Shown one piece after another: positions 42,771 to 52,256 of a stretch of DNA of 64,000 nt. Numbering within the stretch: the stretch's first letter is position 1; each line of letters begins with the position of its first letter. The translations under genes were made by a program, and so were the position numbers. The stretch lies in the NCBI GenBank assembly GCA_963733845.1, contig CAVTEM010000002.1:258593-322592 (forward strand). Reading direction: 5' to 3'. Below the pieces are notes generated by a model, which was given only the letters and a program-made list of their open reading frames with translations, did not search any database and was not told where the DNA came from. The DNA comes from DATFQE01 sp963733845. Lineage in GTDB: Bacteria; Actinomycetota; Thermoleophilia; Gaiellales; Gaiellaceae.

Positions 42771-44027
42771 TCACCGAGTCAGCCGGTACACGTGGACGCC
42801 CCAGCGGGGGAACGCGTCCGCGAGCACTCCGCCCGAGACCGACACCGAGCGGCCCTCGGTGTAGACCTCTGCGAGGGTCGCCGCCGGCGGCAGCCCTCCG
42901 ATCGACACGGGTTGCGTCTCCTCCCCGCTCCGCGTCGCGATCACCCAGAGATCGCCGCCCGCGCCGCGGCGGCTGATCGCCTGCACGGTCGGATCGCTCG
43001 TCGGCAACACGACGGTCGTCGCGGGGTTCACGAGCGCCGGGGCGAGCGGGCTGATCGCGCCGAGCTCGCGGACGAGCGGCTCGAGCACGTCCTCCCAGTA
43101 CGTCCAGTTCCAGCGGTACCGCTCGTCGAGGTCGCTCCAGCACTGGGGCAGGTTGCCGCCGTAGAAGGCGAGGCTGCGAGCTCCGTTGAGGATCGCCGTG
43201 TACGCCATGTACCGCTGCTCGGCCCAGGAGGGCAGCGCGAAGTTGCCGTGCGCGTCGTAGCTCCAGCGCCAGCAGATGCCGAGCGTCGTCCAGACGGCCC
43301 GGCTCGGCGTCGCCCAGGCGAGGATGTCCGTCCAGCGGCCGACCTCCCGCAGATCGGGATCCGGGTTGCCGAGCGACACCGGGTAGTGGTTGACGCCGTG
43401 GACGTCGGTGACGCGGCTGTACCGCGCGAGCTCAGGGCCGGACCCGCGAGCGGGCTGCACGGTCACCCAGAGGTGATCCGAGTCCGCGGGCCGCTTGCCC
43501 TCGCACCAGCGGCGGTCGCCGCGGGAGGTGGCGATGCAGTACGCGAAGCGGAGCGACGGCACGGTCGTGCGGTACCGCCAGGGCTCGTCAGCCCCCTTCC
43601 ACATCGCGATCGCGCTCGCCGACGGATCCGCCTCGAGCGACGCGATCACCTTGCGCAGCAGCGCCGCCCGCCAGGTGCCGGGCCTGGCCCGGCTCAGTGC
43701 CGCGAGGTTGACCCAGGTGTAGAGCCCATGTGCGGCCGCCTCCTGGTTCCACGCGATCGCGTCGGCGATGTCGGCGCCCGTCCAGGTGCTGCCCGCAGGC
43801 CCGGTCTTCAGCACGTTGATCCCCGCGGCGGCCACCTCCGAGAGGGCGTCCGCGCCCGCCGGGGTCGTCGTTCCACGCTCCGGGCCCTTGGCGAGCACGA
43901 GCGGGAAGACCTTGCGGCCGTCGAGCAGAACCGTGCCGTTGCGGTCGAGCCGTGTCGTCGCCCCGGACGCGCCGAAGGGCATCGCGAGCGCGATCAGAGC
44001 AAGGACGGCTGCGAGACGGCAGAGCAA
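42771..44027 (-). CDS. Secreted TIM-barrel-like protein B (paralogue of 29094-30741)
   Basis: 418 residues. MLCRLAAVLALIALAMPFGA is a signal peptide. It matches protein A through its whole barrel: VLLDGRKVFPLVLAKGPERG, AAGINVLKTGPAGSTWTGAD, YTWVNLAALSRARPG, IAMWKGADEPWRYRTTVPSL, HGVNHYPVSLGNPDPDLREV, LNGARSLAFYGGNLPQCWSD and EVYTEGRSVSVSGGV, ending FPRWGVHVYRLTR. It lacks the proline-rich linker and C-terminal domain of protein A. The DEP motif and the ARSLAFYGG strand suggest a glycosidase-like barrel, but I recognise no named family. A duplicated lineage-specific exported protein. Confidence 0.8.
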   Translation of the reverse strand: MLCRLAAVLALIALAMPFGASGATTRLDRNGTVLLDGRKVFPLVLAKGPERGTTTPAGADALSEVAAAGINVLKTGPAGSTWTGADIADAIAWNQEAAAHGLYTWVNLAALSRARPGTWRAALLRKVIASLEADPSASAIAMWKGADEPWRYRTTVPSLRFAYCIATSRGDRRWCEGKRPADSDHLWVTVQPARGSGPELARYSRVTDVHGVNHYPVSLGNPDPDLREVGRWTDILAWATPSRAVWTTLGICWRWSYDAHGNFALPSWAEQRYMAYTAILNGARSLAFYGGNLPQCWSDLDERYRWNWTYWEDVLEPLVRELGAISPLAPALVNPATTVVLPTSDPTVQAISRRGAGGDLWVIATRSGEETQPVSIGGLPPAATLAEVYTEGRSVSVSGGVLADAFPRWGVHVYRLTR

Positions 44028-44100
44028 ACCCGAGCTAATCTTCGCTCAACCCCCGGCCTGTGTGGATGTCCCTCGCCGTGGGTATCGACCCCCAGAAGCG

Positions 44101-45033
44101 ATGAGCACCACCGCGTTCGCACACGAAGCGTTGCTGTACTCGGGCGACGACGGGTTCCTCGAAGGCACGATGCCGTTCGTACGCGAGGGCCTGGCCGCCG
44201 AGGAGCCGATGCTGCTCGTCCTCAGCGCCGCGAAGCTCGAGCGGATCCGGGCCGAGCTGAACGGCGACGGGGACCGGATCCTGTTCGCCGACATGGACGA
44301 GATCGGTTCCAACCCGGCTCGGATCATCCCGGCCTGGCGCCGCTTCCTCGACGCTCACGGTGTGAACGGCCGCCCGGTGCGCGGGATCGGCGAGCCGATC
44401 TGGCCCGGGCGCAGCCCCGACGAGCTGGTGGAGTGCCAGCGGCACGAGGCCCTGCTGAACGTGGCCTTCGCGTACGCGCCTGCGTTCAGGCTCCTCTGCC
44501 CGTACGACATCACCGCCCTCGACGCCGCCGTAGTGGACGAGGCGGCGCGAAGCCACCCGTTCCTGGTCGAGGACGGCGTCCAGCGCGCCAGTGCCGGCTA
44601 TCGCGGCCTGTTCGCGATCGCCGCGCCCTTCGCCGAGCCCCTGCCCGCACCGCCGGCCTCGGCCCGCGAGCTTCCGTTCGACGATGCATCGCTCCCTGCC
44701 GTGCGCCAGCTCGTGGCCGCACGCGCCGCCGAAGCCGGCTTCGGTCACACGCGCACCCGGGACCTCGTCCTCGCGGTCAACGAAGTGGCGACGAACAGCA
44801 TCATCCACGGAGGCGGCTCGGGGACGCTGCGGGTCTGGACGGACACGCGCTGGCTCGTCTGCGAGCTCGAGGACGGCGGCCGCATCGTGGACCCGCTCGC
44901 CGGCCGCAGGGAGCCGAGGCCCGGGCAGGAGGACGGCCGCGGGCTCTGGATCGCCAACCAGGTCTGCGACCTGGTTCAGGTGCGGACGTTCGAGGCGTCG
45001 AGCATCGTGCGTCTGCACATGCGCCGCGACTAG
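44101..45033 (+). CDS. MEDS domain/anti-sigma-type HATPase regulator
   Basis: 310 residues from ATG 44101. Residues 1-165 form a MEDS-type sensor domain (EALLYSGDDGFLEGTMPFVR, EPIWPGRSPDELVECQRHEA, LLCPYDITALDAAVVDEAAR). Residues about 185-310 are a serine-kinase-like ATPase of the RsbW group: the N box is AVNEVATNSIIHGGG and the G box is EDGRGLWIANQVCDLVQV. Such proteins act as switches on anti-anti-sigma factors or respond to one-carbon signals. A GGGTAT at 44080-44085, 15 bases before the ATG, resembles a SigB/SigF -10 box, which would fit a general-stress regulon; this is weak evidence. Confidence 0.87.
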   Translation: MSTTAFAHEALLYSGDDGFLEGTMPFVREGLAAEEPMLLVLSAAKLERIRAELNGDGDRILFADMDEIGSNPARIIPAWRRFLDAHGVNGRPVRGIGEPIWPGRSPDELVECQRHEALLNVAFAYAPAFRLLCPYDITALDAAVVDEAARSHPFLVEDGVQRASAGYRGLFAIAAPFAEPLPAPPASARELPFDDASLPAVRQLVAARAAEAGFGHTRTRDLVLAVNEVATNSIIHGGGSGTLRVWTDTRWLVCELEDGGRIVDPLAGRREPRPGQEDGRGLWIANQVCDLVQVRTFEASSIVRLHMRRD

Positions 45034-45041
45034 CTCCCACG

Positions 45042-45057
45042 GAGCGCAAGTGCGCTC
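45042..45057 (+). terminator. Short hairpin after the MEDS/HATPase gene
   Basis: GAGCGC-AAGT-GCGCTC, a six-base stem eight bases after the stop. No T run follows, so termination is uncertain. Confidence 0.35.
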
Positions 45058-45089
45058 GCCGACGTGCGACGAGTGCCGTCGGCTCCCGC

Positions 45090-45117
45090 TTGATCCCGAT
45101 CTCGAAAGCGATATAGG
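45090..45117 (+). promoter_or_regulatory. Possible promoter of the M12B-type protease gene
   Basis: TTGATC (45090-45095), 16 bases, TATAGG (45112-45117), 60 bases before the ATG at 45178. The untranslated region ends in a purine-rich GAGAGAGGGGAGAGAG that can serve as ribosome-binding site. Confidence 0.5.
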
Positions 45118-45177
45118 GTCGCGCTTCCGGCGATCCACGGCCGCCAACTCAACGTGGCTCGGAGAGAGGGGAGAGAG

Positions 45178-48100
45178 ATGAAGGGCTCGCGTGACGACGG
45201 GCGCCGCGCGCGGCGCAATGGGGCGTTCGTAACTGCAGGTCTTGCGCTGGCGCTCGTCCTGGCCGTCAGCGTGTCTGCGGCGACGGTTCCGACGAAGAAC
45301 CGAATCCGCGACAGACGCTGAAGCAGCTGCGTCAGATCAAGGATCTCGCCGGGACGAAGCACTTCTGGACCCGGAGCGCCAGGCCCGGCAAGGTGCGCGG
45401 GAAGAAGGTCGGCGTCCAGGCCAACCGGTTCCGCACGGTCAACCTGAACGCGGCCCGCCTGCGGTCCGTGCTCGCCCGCGCGCCGCGCGAGTTCACGGTC
45501 GCCGCCCGCCGGCGCCCTCTCGTCGTCTCGCTGCCGGCTCCCAACGGGGCCTTTCAGCGTTTCGCGATCGCGCAGTCGGCGATCATGTCGCCCGGCCTCG
45601 CGAAGCGTCACCCCGAGATCAAGACCTACCGCGGCGTCGGCCTCACCGACCCGACCGCGACCATCCACGCCGACCTGAGCCCGCTGGGCTTCCACGCCTC
45701 GGTGCGCTCCTCCCACGGCGCGTGGTACATCGACCCGTACTTCATCGGCCGCACCCCGTCCGTGTACGCGAGCTACTACGGCCGGGACGCGAGGAACGCC
45801 AACGCCACGTTCGTGGAGCGCGAGTCTCACCTCGCCGAGCTCTCGGTGGACAAGGGCTACTACCACGCCTCCGACACGCGTCACGCTCCGAGGCTCCGGC
45901 TTCGCCGAGAACGGCTCGATCAGCATCGAGATCAGCGACCCGCAGGAGGACGCCGCCACGCGGACCGTGACGGCGACCGCCGACTCCGAGGGCTCCTTCG
46001 AGACCTCCTTCGTCGCCGACCCGGACGGGAAGCTCGACGTTCGCATCGTCGTGGCCTCCGACGGGACTTCCGAGGCGCACGCGAGCTACCAGGTCGTCCG
46101 CGACGACGATCCGACGAGCGACCCGCCGACGGGGCCCGAGCTGCGGAACTACCGCCTCGCGCTGATCACCGACCCGGGCTACTCGACGTTCTTCGGCGGC
46201 CCGGCCAACGTGACGGCCGCGAAGGTCGCGCTGATGAACCGCGTGAACCAGGTCTACCAGGACGACCTGACCATCCGCATGCAGCTGATCGCGAACAACG
46301 ACCTGCTCAACCTCAACGACTACGGCCTGGCGGTCGCGCCGAACGGGCCGTGCGGAGCCGCCGGCTGCTTCACGCAGGCGCAGGTCCTCGGCTGCTCGAC
46401 CGGCCGCAACCGGATCGTGATCGGCCAGATCATCGGCGCCGGCAACTACGACGTCGGCCATCTCGCGCTCGGCCAGCCGGGCGGAGGCGTCGCCGGCCTC
46501 GGCGTCGTCGGCCGCCAGAACAAGGCAGCCGGCTGCACCGGCCTCGCCACGCCGGTCGGCGACTTCTTCGCGATCGACTACGTGGCGCACGAGATCGGGC
46601 ACCAGTTCTCGGGCAACCACACGTTCAACGGCAACCAGCTCAACTGCTCGGGCGGCAACCGCAACGCGTCGACCTCGGTCGAGCCGGGCAGCGGCTCCTC
46701 GATCCAGGCGTACGCGGGCATCTGCCTCACCGACGACCTGCAGCCGCACAGCGACCCGTACTTCTCGCAGCGCAGCCAGCAGGAGATGACGACCTACGTG
46801 GCGTCGACTCAGGCGCCGATCAACGAGGTGCAGACCGTCGCCCTGCGGCACTTCGGCGGCGGCAACGAGGTCCAGGTCGCGACGCTCGGCCCGGGCTTCT
46901 CGGCCGCGTCGACCGTGGCGCCGCTGACCTCGGCGATCAATGCGGTGCCGAGCGCGACCTCGCGCGGCGGCGCCATGCAGGAAGGGAGCACGGTGACGAT
47001 CGCGACCGCGGCGGCCCACTCGCTGCAGCCGGGCGACGTGGTCACGATCTCCGGCGTCACGGAGCCGGGCTACAACGGCACGTACACGCTCACGGCCGTC
47101 CCGACCTCGCGCTCGTTCCAGTACACCAGCGGCGTCACCGGCCTACCCGTGTCCGGCGGCGGTACGGTCACCCCGGCGGTGCCGGGCGCGAGCTCGGTCG
47201 GCACGACCGCCACGATCCGGACGACCGTCCCGCACAACCGGTCGGTCGGCGACGTCGTGACGATCACGACCGGCGGCGGCTACGCAGGCACGTTCGCGAT
47301 CACTGCCGTCCCCACGCCGCGGACGTTCCAGTACGAGCTGCCCGCCCCCGGCAACCTCGCCAGCACCGGCGGCGGCACGTCCACGTACTTCTCGCCGTTC
47401 CGGCTCCGGATCGGCGGCAACGACTCCGAGGTCGTCGGCACCCTGGCGCTGCCGTACAACAACGCCAGCCTGACGACCGCGATCAACGGCATCGCCGGCT
47501 TCCCCGGCACGGCGACCGTGACCGGTGCGGCCACGACCGGCTTCACGGTCACCTACACCGACGCGTCCGCCGGCATCGACGTCCCGAACGTCGAGGTCGT
47601 CGGGCTCAGCTGTGGCGGCTGCTTCTCCTCGGTCGAGGAGACGAACCACGGCGGAGCGATCGACTCGTTCCGGTTGAACTACAACGGCACGCTCTCCGAT
47701 CCGATCGTCAACGGCACCAACTACACGGCGGCGGCGATCGACGCCGCGATCGAGGCAATGCTGCCCGCGGGCGGCACGGTCACGGTCGCCGGCTTCGGCG
47801 GCGGCGGCTTCAACAACACCGGCTTCCAGGTCACCTACGGAGGCACGCTCGCCGCGCTCAACAACGCGGTCACGCTCGGCGTCGAGGACTTCACGCCCGG
47901 CGCTTCCGGGTTCACCGCCGAGACCGACAAGGGCGGCGCGGTCGACAACGGCGGCACGATCACGCCGACCGGCAACACCTGGCCGACCGTCACCGTCCCG
48001 CCGGCCGGATTCGCGATCCCGCTGCGGACGCCGTTCGCGCTCACGGGGAGCGCCACGGACGCCGAGGGCGACACGCTCGTCTACTCGTGGGAGCAGAACG

Positions 48101-49635
48101 ACCGCGGCGCCGCGGCCGGCACGTCGCTCCTGAACAACGTCAAGACGAACGGGCCGCTGTTCGCGATGTTCCCGAAGTCGGCCCCGATCAGCGAGTCGGA
48201 CACGCTCCAGTACAACTCGCCGAACGAGAACCACCTGACCACGAGCCCGACGCGGGTCTTTCCCGACCTGCAGCAGATCCTGGACAACAACACGAACGCC
48301 GACACCGGGGCCTGCCCGGCGGGGCCGATCGCACCGCCCGTGCCGATCCCGGTCAAGGAGTGCTTCTCGGAGTTCCTGCCGACCTCCGACTACGTCGGCT
48401 TCGCGGGCACGAACGCAGGCCCGCCGCCGGAACTGCACTTCCGCTTCACGGCGCGCGACCTGCGCGTCGGCGGCGGCGGCAACAGCGCGGCCGACCTGAC
48501 GCTGACCCTGGCGCCGGCCACCGGCCCGTTCCTCGTCACGGCGCCGAACTCGGCCGTGACGTACCCGGGCGGCTCGACGCAGACGGTCACGTGGGACGTC
48601 GCCGGCACGAACCTGCCACCGATCGGCACGACCGACGTGAAGATCAGCCTGTCCACGGACGGCGGGCTCACGTACCCGATCGTCCTGGCGGCGAGCACGG
48701 CGAACGACGGCTCCGAGGCCCTGACGATCCCGAACGTGGCGACCGATGACGCCCGCGTGAAGGTCGAGGCGATCGGCAACGTCTTCTTCGACGTCTCGAA
48801 CGCCAACTTCACGATCACCGACACGGTCAAGCCGACGATCACGGCGACCGTCACGCCGCCCGCGAACGCGGCGGGTTGGCACAACACCAACCCGACGATC
48901 ACGCTGACGGCCACCGACGACGCGGCCGGCTCCGGGATCAAGAGCATCACCTACTCGGCCACCGGCGCCCAGACGATCCCGTCGACGACGGTGAACGCCG
49001 CCACGACGAATGTCGTCATCAACATCGAAGGCACGACGACGTTGAGCTTCTTCGCGACCGACAACGCGGGCAACACGAGCGATGTCGGCAGCGTCACGAT
49101 CAAGCTCGACAAGACCGCGCCGGAGGCGTACCTCCGCTTCGACCCGGCGACGCGGGACGTCGTGCTGTTCGGCCGCGACGGCCTCTCGGGCACGCCGGCC
49201 GGCGTGGTCGCGCCGTCCAGGGTCCAGCGCGTGATCACGGGCGACCGGAACCTGCGGGTGGAGATCCGGACCTACGACCTGGCCGACGCTGCGGGCAACA
49301 CGCTGCAGCTGATCGACTCGGTCGGGCTGACCAGCACGGACGTGGCGGCCGGGATCCAGACGCTGCAGTACAAGGGCGGCGCGGTGACGCGTCCGGCCTA
49401 CAGCCTGATCTCGGCGCAGTGGAAGCTGAAGAAGAACGTGATCGACGAGCTCAAGCAGACGTTCGTCGTCACGTTCCCGTCGCAGACCGCCAACACGGCC
49501 TGGACGGCGAAGAGCAACCAGACGAAGCTGACGACGACCGTCGGCGGCGTCACCCAGACGACGACGGTGGCGGGGATGCTGCTGCCCAGGCTCGCCACGA
49601 ACAACGGCGCGCTCGCCGTCGAGACGACGCCGTAG
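45178..49635 (+). CDS. Large secreted M12B (reprolysin-like) metalloprotease (frameshifts near 45290 and 45890)
   Basis: About 1,485 residues in all. ATG 45178 gives a signal peptide (RNGAFVTAGLALALVLAVSV). A propeptide follows (AATIHADLSPLGFHASVRSS region), the frame breaks near 45290 and 45890, and from 45967 the frame is open to the end. The catalytic start LRNYRLALITDPGYSTFFGG and the zinc site IDYVAHEIGHQFSGNHTFNG (HExGHxxxxxH) are those of reprolysin-like bacterial peptidases. Downstream lie repeated beta domains, including two similar segments (VVTISGVTEPGYNGTYTLTA and VVTITTGGGYAGTFAITAVP), a Ser/Thr/Gly-rich stretch, an Ig-like FTITDTVKPTITATVTPPAN region and a basic C-terminal domain. 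It is an extracellular or surface protease. Confidence 0.85.
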
Positions 49636-49642
49636 CGCTCAC

Positions 49643-49674
49643 GTGGAGGGCCGGCCGCGCGGCCGGCCCTCCAC
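49643..49674. terminator. Strong hairpin between convergent M12B and ECF41 genes
   Basis: A perfect 14-bp stem GTGGAGGGCCGGCC / GGCCGGCCCTCCAC with a GCGC loop, eight bases after the protease stop and 33 bases before the end of the sigma factor gene. No T run on either side, so it may work as a bidirectional barrier. Confidence 0.7.
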
Positions 49675-49706
49675 CATTACGTCTGCGACGCGTAGCGGGC
49701 TACTGC

Positions 49707-50576
49707 TCAGCCGATCTCGCCGAGGGCCGGCACGTGCGCGAGCTTGTCGGGGTTCAGCACCGACCTGACCGCCACGACCACGCCCTCGGCGACCTCGAGC
49801 CCGGCGACCCAGAGCGCGCGGCCGTCCGGCTCGTGGAACACGAGACCGGGCTCGCCGTTGACGAGCGCGGGCCGGTGCACGATCCCGCGCTCGGCGGCCT
49901 GGCGCCCCCAGCCGATCAACGCCTTCGCCACGCGCTCGGCGCCGACGAGTGGGACCGGCATGGCCGGCGCCTTGCCACCACCGTCCCCGTAGACGGTCGC
50001 ATCGGGCGCGAGCAGCGCCATCAGCCCCTCGGTGTCGCCCTCCTCCCAGGCCGCGATGAAGCGGCGCGCGACCTCCTCCCGCTCCTCCCGGGAGACGTCG
50101 AAGCGACGCCTGCCCTCCTCGATGTGCCGGTGCGCGCGGGCGAGGATCTGCCTGCAGTTGGCGGGGCTCTTGCCGACGATCCCCGCGACGTCCTCGTAGG
50201 GGTAGTCGAACACCTCGCGCAGGAGGAACACCGCCCGCTCGACGGGAGAGAGCTTCTCGAGCAGGTGCAGGAACGCCAGGGAGAGTGAGTCGGCGGTCTC
50301 GGCGTGCCTCACCGCCTCGTCCTCGACGAGCGGCTCCGGCAGCCACTCGCCCGGATAGACCTCGCGGCGGGCGCGGGCGGAGCGCAGCTGGTCGATCGCA
50401 AGCCTCGTCGTCACCGTTGCCAGGTACGCCTTGGGCGACTCCGGATCGGCGTCGGCTTCGTGGTAGCGCAGGAACGTTTCCTGGACGACATCCTCGGCCT
50501 CCGCGACCGAGCCGAGCATGCGGTAGGCGATCGCGAACAGGTACGGACGCAGCTCCTCGTGGCTTTCCATCGCCAT
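49707..50576 (-). CDS. ECF41-type RNA polymerase sigma factor with SnoaL-like C-terminal domain
   Basis: 289 residues from ATG 50576. Sigma region 2 is YLFAIAYRMLGSVAEAEDVV and ETFLRYHEADADPESPKAYL; region 4 is EKLSPVERAVFLLREVFDYP and DVAGIVGKSPANCRQILARA. From about residue 165 a SnoaL/NTF2-like domain follows (RFIAAWEEGDTEGLMALLAP), ending SVLNPDKLAHV, with the NPDKL signature of ECF41. In this group the C-terminal domain replaces a separate anti-sigma factor. The divergent epimerase gene has a matching promoter (50609-50635), the usual target arrangement. Confidence 0.93.
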   Translation of the reverse strand: MAMESHEELRPYLFAIAYRMLGSVAEAEDVVQETFLRYHEADADPESPKAYLATVTTRLAIDQLRSARARREVYPGEWLPEPLVEDEAVRHAETADSLSLAFLHLLEKLSPVERAVFLLREVFDYPYEDVAGIVGKSPANCRQILARAHRHIEEGRRRFDVSREEREEVARRFIAAWEEGDTEGLMALLAPDATVYGDGGGKAPAMPVPLVGAERVAKALIGWGRQAAERGIVHRPALVNGEPGLVFHEPDGRALWVAGLEVAEGVVVAVRSVLNPDKLAHVPALGEIG

Positions 50577-50608
50577 TGCAGACGGAATAGCAGCTCGGTC
50601 TGTGACGC

Positions 50609-50635
50609 TGTCACGGCAACCCGCTCTCTCTCGTC
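50609..50635 (+). promoter_or_regulatory. ECF41-dependent promoter of the epimerase gene
   Basis: TGTCACG (50609-50615), 16 bases, CGTC (50632-50635), matching the known ECF41 promoter pattern TGTCACA-n16-CGTC. The epimerase ATG is at 50665 behind a ribosome-binding site AAAGGAGAC (50652-50660). Confidence 0.8.
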
Positions 50636-50664
50636 TCCTGGTCGAGCAACGAAAGGAGACAGAC

Positions 50665-51645
50665 ATGCGAGTGCTCGTCGCAGGGGCGACCGGAGCGATC
50701 GGCTCGCGGCTCGTCCCACAGCTGCTCGAGCGGGGCCACCACGTGACGGGGACCTCCCGCTCGGAAGAGAAGGCGGCCCGCCTGCGTGCCCTGGGCGCGG
50801 ATGCAGTCGAGCTCGACCTCCTCGATCGGCGAGCGGTACGCGAGGCGGTCGAGGCCGCCCGCCCCGATGCGATCGTCCACCAGGCCACCGCCCTCGCCGG
50901 CCTGAGCGACTTCAAGAACTTCGACCGGAGCTTCGCGTTGACAAACCGGCTCCGCACCGAGGGTATGCACGCACTCGTCGCCGCTGCCCGCGACTCCGGT
51001 GTCGGACGGCTCGTCGCCCAGAGCTTCGCCGGTTGGCCCTACGCCCGGGTCGGCGGCCCGGTGAAAACCGAGGAGGATCCGCTCGACCCGAGCCCGCCGT
51101 CGGCGATGCGGGAGACGCTCGCGGCGATCGAGGAGCTCGAGCAGACGGTCGTCGCAGCGGACGGCCTCGCGCTCCGCTACGGCGGTTTCTACGGCTCGCC
51201 GGACGACGCGCAGCTCGAGCTCGTGCGCAAACGGCGCTTCCCGATCGTCGGCGACGGCGGCGGCGTCTGGTCGTTCGTCCACCTCGACGACGCGGCCACA
51301 GCCACGGTACTGGCCGTGGAGAGCGGCGCCCCCGGCGTCTACAACGTCGTCGACGACGATCCGGCGCCCGTGCGGGAGTGGCTGCCGGAGCTCGCGCGAA
51401 CCATCGGTGCGAAGCCGCCGCGCCGGGTCCCGCGCTGGCTCGCGCGCCTCGCCGCCGGCGAGGCCGGCGTCGTCCTGATGACCGAGACCCGAGGCGCCTC
51501 GAACGCGAAGGCGAAGCGCGAGCTCGGCTGGCAGCTGCGCCACCCGAGCTGGCGGCATGGGTTCAGGGCTGCCTACGCGACCGAGCCCGCGGATCGAACG
51601 AACTCGGCGTTGCCGGACACGAAGGGGGTGAAGCACGTGGTCTGA
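50665..51645 (+). CDS. NAD-dependent epimerase/dehydratase, ECF41 target
   Basis: 326 residues from ATG 50665 (MRVLVAGATGAIGSRLVPQL, an extended-SDR cofactor loop GATGxIG). Other marks are GADAVELDLLDRRAVREAVE, VDxAT-like IVHQATALAGLSDFKN, LALRYGGFYGSPDD (YGxFYG) and VWSFVHLDDAATATVLAVES. The catalytic YxxxK is not obvious, as in other atypical extended SDRs. ECF41 genes are known to sit beside carboxymuconolactone decarboxylases, oxidoreductases or epimerases, and the promoter upstream confirms the pairing. Substrate is unknown. Confidence 0.88.
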   Translation: MRVLVAGATGAIGSRLVPQLLERGHHVTGTSRSEEKAARLRALGADAVELDLLDRRAVREAVEAARPDAIVHQATALAGLSDFKNFDRSFALTNRLRTEGMHALVAAARDSGVGRLVAQSFAGWPYARVGGPVKTEEDPLDPSPPSAMRETLAAIEELEQTVVAADGLALRYGGFYGSPDDAQLELVRKRRFPIVGDGGGVWSFVHLDDAATATVLAVESGAPGVYNVVDDDPAPVREWLPELARTIGAKPPRRVPRWLARLAAGEAGVVLMTETRGASNAKAKRELGWQLRHPSWRHGFRAAYATEPADRTNSALPDTKGVKHVV

Positions 51646-51668
51646 TTCCATTCGAGGAGGTTGCGCGC

Positions 51669-52256
51669 GTGAAGGACACCGAGCTCGAGCGAAAGAGGCG
51701 CTTCGACGCCTTGTTCTCGGCGTACGGCTCGGACGTCGTCGCCTACTGCGCCTGGCGGGCCGGCTCGACGGCCGACTCCCAGGACGCCGCGGCGGACGTG
51801 TTCCTCACGGCGTGGCGCCGCCTGGACGACGTGCCGGAAGGCGATGCGGCGCGGATCTGGCTCTATGCGACGGCGCGGCGGGTGATCGCGAACCAGCGGC
51901 GCTCGAGCCGCCGTCGCGCCGCCCTCCGCGAACGGCTCGAGTCGGCGAGTGTCCCGGCCGCCGAAGAGCATGCGGCGAGCGAGGATGCGCTGGTACGCGA
52001 GGCGCTTCTGGGGCTGGAGCCTCGCGACCGCGAGATCCTGCTGCTCGCCGAATGGGAGGGCCTCTCGACCTCGCAGATCGCGGGCGTCATGGGCTGCCTC
52101 GCGGTGACGGCCCGCGGACGACTGCATCGCGCGCGGCGGCGATTCCGCTCCGCCTACGACGAGCTGCTGCTCGCCGGCGGCGAGCCGCCGAGGCGCAGGG
52201 CCGCGGCACCACCGATGGACGTCCGATTCCAGGCGCACGAAGGAGGATCACGATGA
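51669..52256 (+). CDS. ECF-type sigma factor
   Basis: 195 residues from GTG 51669, with GAGGAGG at 51654-51660. Region 2: FDALFSAYGSDVVAYCAWRA and DAAADVFLTAWRRLDDVPEG; region 4: LEPRDREILLLAEWEGLSTS and QIAGVMGCLAVTARGRLHRA. Both regions are intact, and the tail is Arg/Pro rich. It lies 23 bases after the epimerase and overlaps the membrane-protein gene that follows (ATGA). That partner is probably its anti-sigma or sensor. It may be read from the ECF41 promoter as well, making a small sigma cascade; this is inference. Confidence 0.9.
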   Translation: MKDTELERKRRFDALFSAYGSDVVAYCAWRAGSTADSQDAAADVFLTAWRRLDDVPEGDAARIWLYATARRVIANQRRSSRRRAALRERLESASVPAAEEHAASEDALVREALLGLEPRDREILLLAEWEGLSTSQIAGVMGCLAVTARGRLHRARRRFRSAYDELLLAGGEPPRRRAAAPPMDVRFQAHEGGSR

